A stretch of 44,811 nucleotides of DNA from Ramlibacter sp. GTDB lineage: Bacteria; Pseudomonadota; Gammaproteobacteria; Burkholderiales; Burkholderiaceae_C. Below the pieces are notes generated by a model. That model was given only the letters and a program-made list of their open reading frames with translations, made no database searches and was not told where the DNA came from. The stretch is taken from contig JAJTCN010000056.1 in assembly GCA_021323335.1 (NCBI GenBank), forward strand, positions 1-44,811, in the 5' to 3' direction. Both the position numbers and the translations under genes were made by a program. Position 1 is the stretch's first letter. Each line of letters starts with the position of its first letter. Below are positions 41,317-44,811 of the stretch, one piece after another.

Positions 41317-42126
41317 TCAGTCGGACATGCGCACGGCCTGGCGGGCCTGCGCGGCGTATTCCTGCATGACGAGGTCGCGGATGTGCGCGCGCAGCTCGCC
41401 GAAGCGCGGGTCCTCGTGCACGTCCTCGGCACGCGGGTAGCCGAAGGGCACGTCGATGATGGTGCGGATGCGCGCCGGCCGCGCCGTCACCACGACGATG
41501 CGGGAGGACAGGTAGATCGCCTCCTCCACCGAGTGCGTGATCAGCATGACCGTCTTGCCCTCGTTCTGCAGCACCTGCAGCAGCAGGTCCTGCATGGCCG
41601 AGCGCGTCTGCGCGTCCAGCGCGCCGAAGGGCTCGTCCATCAGCAGGAACTCCGGCTTCACCGCGTAGGCGCGGGCGATCGCCAGGCGCTGGCGCATGCC
41701 GCCGGAGAGGTGCTTGGGGAAATGGTTGGCGAAGTCCGACAGCCCCATCAGCTTCATGTAGCGCGCCACGGTCTCTTCGCGCTGCGCCGCATCCACCTTG
41801 CTGGCGCCGAGCTTCAGGCCGAACTCGATGTTCTGCCGCACCGTGAGCCAGGGGAAGACGCCGTACTCCTGGAAGATCACGCCGCGGTCGGGCCCGGGTG
41901 CGCGCACCGGCTGCCCGTCCAGCAGCACCTGGCCCTGCGTCGGCTCGACGAAGCCGCCGACGATGTTCATCATCGTCGTCTTGCCGCAGCCCGACGGGCC
42001 GATGATGGAGACGAACTCGCCGTTGCGGATGTCGAAGGAGACGTCGTCCAGCACGCGCATCGGGCCGTGGCTGGTTGGGAAGTCGACCGAGACGCGGTCG
42101 AAGGAAATGCGTACCGGCGAGTTCAT
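41317..42126 (-). CDS. ABC transporter ATP-binding protein (NitT/TauT type)
   Basis: This 269-residue ATPase powers the importer. Walker A is GPSGCGKTT at 43-51, the signature is LSGGMRQRLAIARA, Walker B is FLLMDEPFGALD, and the switch histidine is in MLITHSVEEAIYLSSRIVVV. It matches SsuB/TauB-like proteins in length and sequence. The ATG at 42126 overlaps the permease stop by 4 bases, so the two are translationally coupled. The binding-protein gene follows 39 bases downstream. The identification as an importer ATPase is firm; the cargo follows from the binding protein and remains unknown. Confidence 0.95.
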   Translation of the reverse strand: MNSPVRISFDRVSVDFPTSHGPMRVLDDVSFDIRNGEFVSIIGPSGCGKTTMMNIVGGFVEPTQGQVLLDGQPVRAPGPDRGVIFQEYGVFPWLTVRQNIEFGLKLGASKVDAAQREETVARYMKLMGLSDFANHFPKHLSGGMRQRLAIARAYAVKPEFLLMDEPFGALDAQTRSAMQDLLLQVLQNEGKTVMLITHSVEEAIYLSSRIVVVTARPARIRTIIDVPFGYPRAEDVHEDPRFGELRAHIRDLVMQEYAAQARQAVRMSD

Positions 42127-42884
42127 GCGATGCGGTCCTGCCAGGCCACCATGCGGCGGGTGGCCGCGCGCAACGCCAGGTCCATCAACAGCGCGATGAA
42201 GCCGATGCAGATGATGCCGACGTAGATGGTGTCGAGCTGGAAGAAGGCCGAGGCGTCCTGGATCAGCGCCCCCAGGCCCTGCTGCGCCGCGATCAGCTCG
42301 GAGGCGACGAGCGTCGCCCAGGCCACGCCCAGCGCGACGCGGATCGCGGTGAGGATGTGCGGGATGGTCAGGGGGATGATCACCTTGCGGAAGATCTCGA
42401 AATCGGAGGCGCCAAGCGTGCGCGCCACCTTGATGAAGATCGGGCTGATCTGCGCGATGCCTTCGTACATCACGATCACGCCGGCGAAGAACGACGCGTA
42501 GAACAGGATGATGGTCTTGGCCGCCTCGCCGATGCCGAAGTACACGATCACCAGCGGGATCAGCGCGATGGGCGGCAGCGCGCGGAAGAAGTTGATCACG
42601 GGGTCCATGAAACCGCGCAGGCCCTTGTACCAGCCGAGGCAGAAGCCGACGGGCACCGCGAGCGCGACACCGAGCGTCACGCCCAGGAAGACGCGCTGCG
42701 TGGACATCAGCACGTCCATCCCCAGGCGGCCTTTCGAGAGTTCGAGGAACTTCACGAACACGGCGTGCGGCGCCGGCACGAGCGCCGGGTTGATCAGGCC
42801 GCTGGCACGGATGCCGTACCAGACCAGCAGGATGAGCAGCCAGGGCGCGGCGAGCAGCGCCACGCGCCCGAGGGCGCCGCTCAT
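42123..42884 (-). CDS. ABC transporter permease (NitT/TauT type)
   Basis: This inner-membrane protein of about 253 residues has six or so helices and the BPD_transp_1 coupling loop (GIAQISPIFIKVARTLGASD, with the EAA-like stretch ending in IPLTIPHILTAIRVALGVAW). It forms the channel of the importer. ATG at 42884 (MSGALGRVALLAAPWLLILL) is preferred. GTG at 42908 is in frame and would add eight residues, but it lies inside the probable operator region. Neither has a clear ribosome site. The stop overlaps the ATPase start. It is divergent from the GntR regulator, with about 90 bases between them. Confidence 0.92.
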   Translation of the reverse strand: MSGALGRVALLAAPWLLILLVWYGIRASGLINPALVPAPHAVFVKFLELSKGRLGMDVLMSTQRVFLGVTLGVALAVPVGFCLGWYKGLRGFMDPVINFFRALPPIALIPLVIVYFGIGEAAKTIILFYASFFAGVIVMYEGIAQISPIFIKVARTLGASDFEIFRKVIIPLTIPHILTAIRVALGVAWATLVASELIAAQQGLGALIQDASAFFQLDTIYVGIICIGFIALLMDLALRAATRRMVAWQDRIA

Positions 42885-42897
42885 TCGAAATCGATCT

Positions 42898-42941
42898 ATG
42901 GTTATCACTAGTTCTGCCTAAGGTCCTATTGATAGTACCAT
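42898..42941. promoter_or_regulatory. Candidate GntR operator: inverted repeat in divergent spacer
   Basis: ATGGTTATCA at 42898-42907 is matched by TGATAGTACCAT at 42930-42941 in inverted orientation, with a 22-base centre. The spacer between the permease and GntR genes is clearly richer in A and T than the coding DNA beside it. Position and symmetry suit a site where the adjacent GntR/UTRA regulator represses its own gene and the transport operon until an effector binds. The repeat is imperfect, since the right half has two extra bases, so the true half-site could be GGTACTATCA-like. Confidence 0.45.
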
Positions 42942-42976
42942 TCGCCATCCGTGCCCACCTCCGTTCTTTCCCTAGC

Positions 42977-43729
42977 ATGACCCCTTCGTCCCGCGCGGTC
43001 GAAGGCGCCGCGCGCATCCTCGCCGGCCCGATGCCGCGCTACGCGCAGCTGGCCGACGTGATGCGCCAGCGCGTCGTGCGCGGCACGTGGCCGCGCGGCC
43101 ACCGGCTGCCGTCGCTGGAGGAGCTGATGGCGGAGTTCGGCGTGGCGCGCGTGACGGTGCGCCAGGCGGTCGACCTGCTCGCGCGCGAAGGGCTGCTGTC
43201 GCCGCAGCAGGGCCGCGGCACCTTCGTGACCGGCTCCCCCAGCCGCGAACGCATCATCACCGTGGTGACCACGCTCGACGAACTGGCCCGGCTGTACGAG
43301 GACACCCAGCCGCGCATCGTCAACATCGACGAGTCGGTGGGTTCGCCGCCGCTGGGCGTTGGCGAAGGCATTGCCGCCGATCGCTACGCCTTCATGCGCC
43401 GCGTGCACCTGCGCGACGGCAAGCCGTACTGCGTCATCAACATCTACCTCGACGAGCGCATCTTCCGCCAGTCGCCCCAGGCCTTCCGCAAGAAGACGGT
43501 GATCCCGCTGCTCAAGGCCATGAAGGGCGTGCGCATCGCCGCGGCGCACCAGGTGCTGACGATCTCCAGCGCCGACATGGAAGTGGCGCGCTTGCTGGAA
43601 CTGCCGGTGAACGCGCCCGTCGCCGAGGTGCGCCGCATCTTCAAGGATGCCGCGGGCACCGTGATCTACCTGGCGGACGTCACCTACCGGGGCGACGCCA
43701 TCCGACTGGAAATGGACCTCAAGCCGTGA
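42977..43729 (+). CDS. GntR-family transcriptional regulator with UTRA domain
   Basis: This repressor-type regulator of about 250 residues has an N-terminal winged helix-turn-helix (PRYAQLADVMRQRVVRGTWP, then LPSLEELMAEFGVARVTVRQ and GLLSPQQGRGTFV). A C-terminal UTRA effector domain starts at about 85 (RIITVVTTLDELARLYEDTQ) and ends in VIYLADVTYRGDAIRLEMDL. HutC-type members sense pathway metabolites such as acids or sugars. ATG at 42977 is chosen over an ATG or GTG further upstream because those lie in the operator region. Its stop overlaps the GTG of the enolase-superfamily gene, so the regulator and enzyme are co-transcribed. The divergent ABC/GMC operon is the likely regulon. Confidence 0.94.
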   Translation: MTPSSRAVEGAARILAGPMPRYAQLADVMRQRVVRGTWPRGHRLPSLEELMAEFGVARVTVRQAVDLLAREGLLSPQQGRGTFVTGSPSRERIITVVTTLDELARLYEDTQPRIVNIDESVGSPPLGVGEGIAADRYAFMRRVHLRDGKPYCVINIYLDERIFRQSPQAFRKKTVIPLLKAMKGVRIAAAHQVLTISSADMEVARLLELPVNAPVAEVRRIFKDAAGTVIYLADVTYRGDAIRLEMDLKP

Positions 43730-44811
43730 CCCTTGCCCCGCTCCCCGCCGCGCCGCTGCGGCCCGCGCGCGTCGAAGCCTTCGTGTTCCGCTGTCCCATC
43801 GCCACGCCGGTGCGCACCTCCTTCGGCACGATGCACGACCGGCCCGCCGTGTTCGTGCGCGTCGAGGACGCGGACGGCGCCGTCGGCTGGGGCGAGATCT
43901 GGTGCAACTTTCCCTCCTGCGGCGCGGAGCATCGGGCCCGGCTGCTGGAAACGGTGTTCGCGCCGCTGGCCACGAGCAGGGCTTTCGATGGACCGGCTGA
44001 AGCCTTCGAGTGGCTGAGCGCGCGCACCGCGGTGCTGGCCATCCAGTCCGGCGAGCACGGCCCGATGGCGCAGGTGATCGCCGGCATCGACCTCGCGTTG
44101 TGGGACCTGTGCGCGCGGCGAGCCGGCCAGCCGCTGTGGCGCTACCTCGGCGGGGCGAGCGATGAAGTCGTGGCCTACGCCAGCGGCATCAATCCGGACC
44201 GGCCGCAGGACATCGTCGCCGCCAAGCGCGACGAGGGCTATCGCGCCTTCAAGCTCAAGATCGGTTTCGGCAAGGACCGCGACCTGGAGAACCTGCGCGC
44301 GCTGCGCGCCCTGCTCGGCCCGGCCGCGCCGCTGATGGTGGATGCCAACCAGGGCTGGACGCTCGATGAAGCCCGCGCGACGGTGCCCGCGCTGGCCGAG
44401 TTCCACCTGGGCTGGCTGGAGGAACCGCTGCGTGCCGACCGTCCCTGGCGCGAGTGGCGCGAACTCGCGCGCGAGACGCGCATTCCGCTGGCGGCGGGCG
44501 AGAACGTGGTGGGCCACGAGGGTTTCGAGGTGGCGATCGATTCGCGCACCTTCTCCGTCCTGCAGCCGGACCTGGCCAAGTGGGGCGGCATCTCCGGTTG
44601 CTGGCCGGCCGTGCAGCGGGGCATGGAGGCCGGCCTGCGCTACTGCCCGCACTACCTGGGTGGCGGCGTGGGCCTGCTGGCCTCCGCGCACGTGCTGGCG
44701 GCGGCGGGCGGGGACGGCATCCTGGAGATCGATGCGAATCCGAATCCGCTGCGCACGGAGTTGATGGGGCCGCTGCTGCGTTTGAGCGAAGGGCGCGCGT
44801 CCCTCGGGGAC
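43726..44811 (+). CDS. Mandelate racemase/muconate lactonizing enzyme family protein, partial at window end
   Basis: The frame opens with GTG at 43726, which overlaps the GntR stop by 4 bases, and runs 362 codons to the window end without a stop. Family members have 360-390 residues, so only a short tail is missing. The N-terminal capping domain leads to the enolase-superfamily barrel. K176 and K178 are in AFKLKIGFG, metal ligands D206 (MVDANQGW), E232 (WLEEPLRA) and E259 (AAGENVVG), then DLAKWGG at 282-288 and H309 in YCPHYLGGG. Such enzymes racemise, lactonise or dehydrate carboxylates by abstracting an alpha proton. The KxK and histidine pattern suits mandelate-racemase or acid-sugar-dehydratase types. 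The substrate is presumably the imported acid of this locus. Confidence 0.93.
   Translation, partial: MTLAPLPAAPLRPARVEAFVFRCPIATPVRTSFGTMHDRPAVFVRVEDADGAVGWGEIWCNFPSCGAEHRARLLETVFAPLATSRAFDGPAEAFEWLSARTAVLAIQSGEHGPMAQVIAGIDLALWDLCARRAGQPLWRYLGGASDEVVAYASGINPDRPQDIVAAKRDEGYRAFKLKIGFGKDRDLENLRALRALLGPAAPLMVDANQGWTLDEARATVPALAEFHLGWLEEPLRADRPWREWRELARETRIPLAAGENVVGHEGFEVAIDSRTFSVLQPDLAKWGGISGCWPAVQRGMEAGLRYCPHYLGGGVGLLASAHVLAAAGGDGILEIDANPNPLRTELMGPLLRLSEGRASLGD

Overview
The window reads as chromosomal DNA of a high-GC betaproteobacterium, most likely a Burkholderiales member of the Comamonadaceae type (Ramlibacter/Variovorax-like). This is inferred from gene content and codon bias: TRAP and NitT/TauT-type ABC transporters, etfBA, an ECHDC3-like crotonase, a MoxR-DUF58-TgpA envelope module and a chemosensory operon tied to serine/threonine kinases. 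I see no rRNA, tRNA, CRISPR array, integrase or transposase. Genes are tightly packed, with many 1-8 base start/stop overlaps.

Layout. 1-1575 (minus): etfA (cut by the window edge) and etfB, separated by a long inverted repeat. 1821-4699 (plus): a complete TRAP transporter operon (DctP, DctQ, DctM), ending in a repeat-like hairpin. 4797-7830 (minus): a mechanosensitive channel, an ECHDC3-like crotonase and a histone-deacetylase-family amidohydrolase. 7876-13436 (plus): MoxR ATPase, DUF58 protein, TgpA-like transglutaminase, MltB-like lytic transglycosylase and an HD-family protein that lacks its HD segment. 13565-13927: a small STAS-like protein.

13.9-30.6 kb (minus) is one long co-directional block. 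In transcription order it runs: cyclase-like/Ser-Thr kinase fusion, second kinase, double-receiver regulator, CheY-like protein, CheA, CheW, MCP, CheR, CheD, CheB, ComEC (disturbed N terminus), circularly permuted ATP-grasp protein, alpha-E protein, and a broken TPR/glycosyltransferase. On the plus strand at 30.8-37.9 kb lies a second set of the same families: transglutaminase-DUF2126 amidoligase, ATP-grasp/alpha-E fusion and a further transglutaminase. A RidA-family gene follows.

38.3-44.8 kb: after a gap with inverted REP-like palindromes come a GMC oxidoreductase and an ABC importer (minus). These are divergent from a GntR/UTRA regulator and an enolase-superfamily dehydratase or racemase (plus). 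They form a plausible regulated catabolic locus for an unknown hydroxy-acid or sugar-acid-like substrate.

The most interesting points are the two differently arranged copies of the little-characterised ATP-grasp/alpha-E/transglutaminase amidoligase system on either side of a kinase-linked chemosensory operon, and three genes between 13.0 and 19.8 kb that each appear to have lost a short internal or N-terminal segment.
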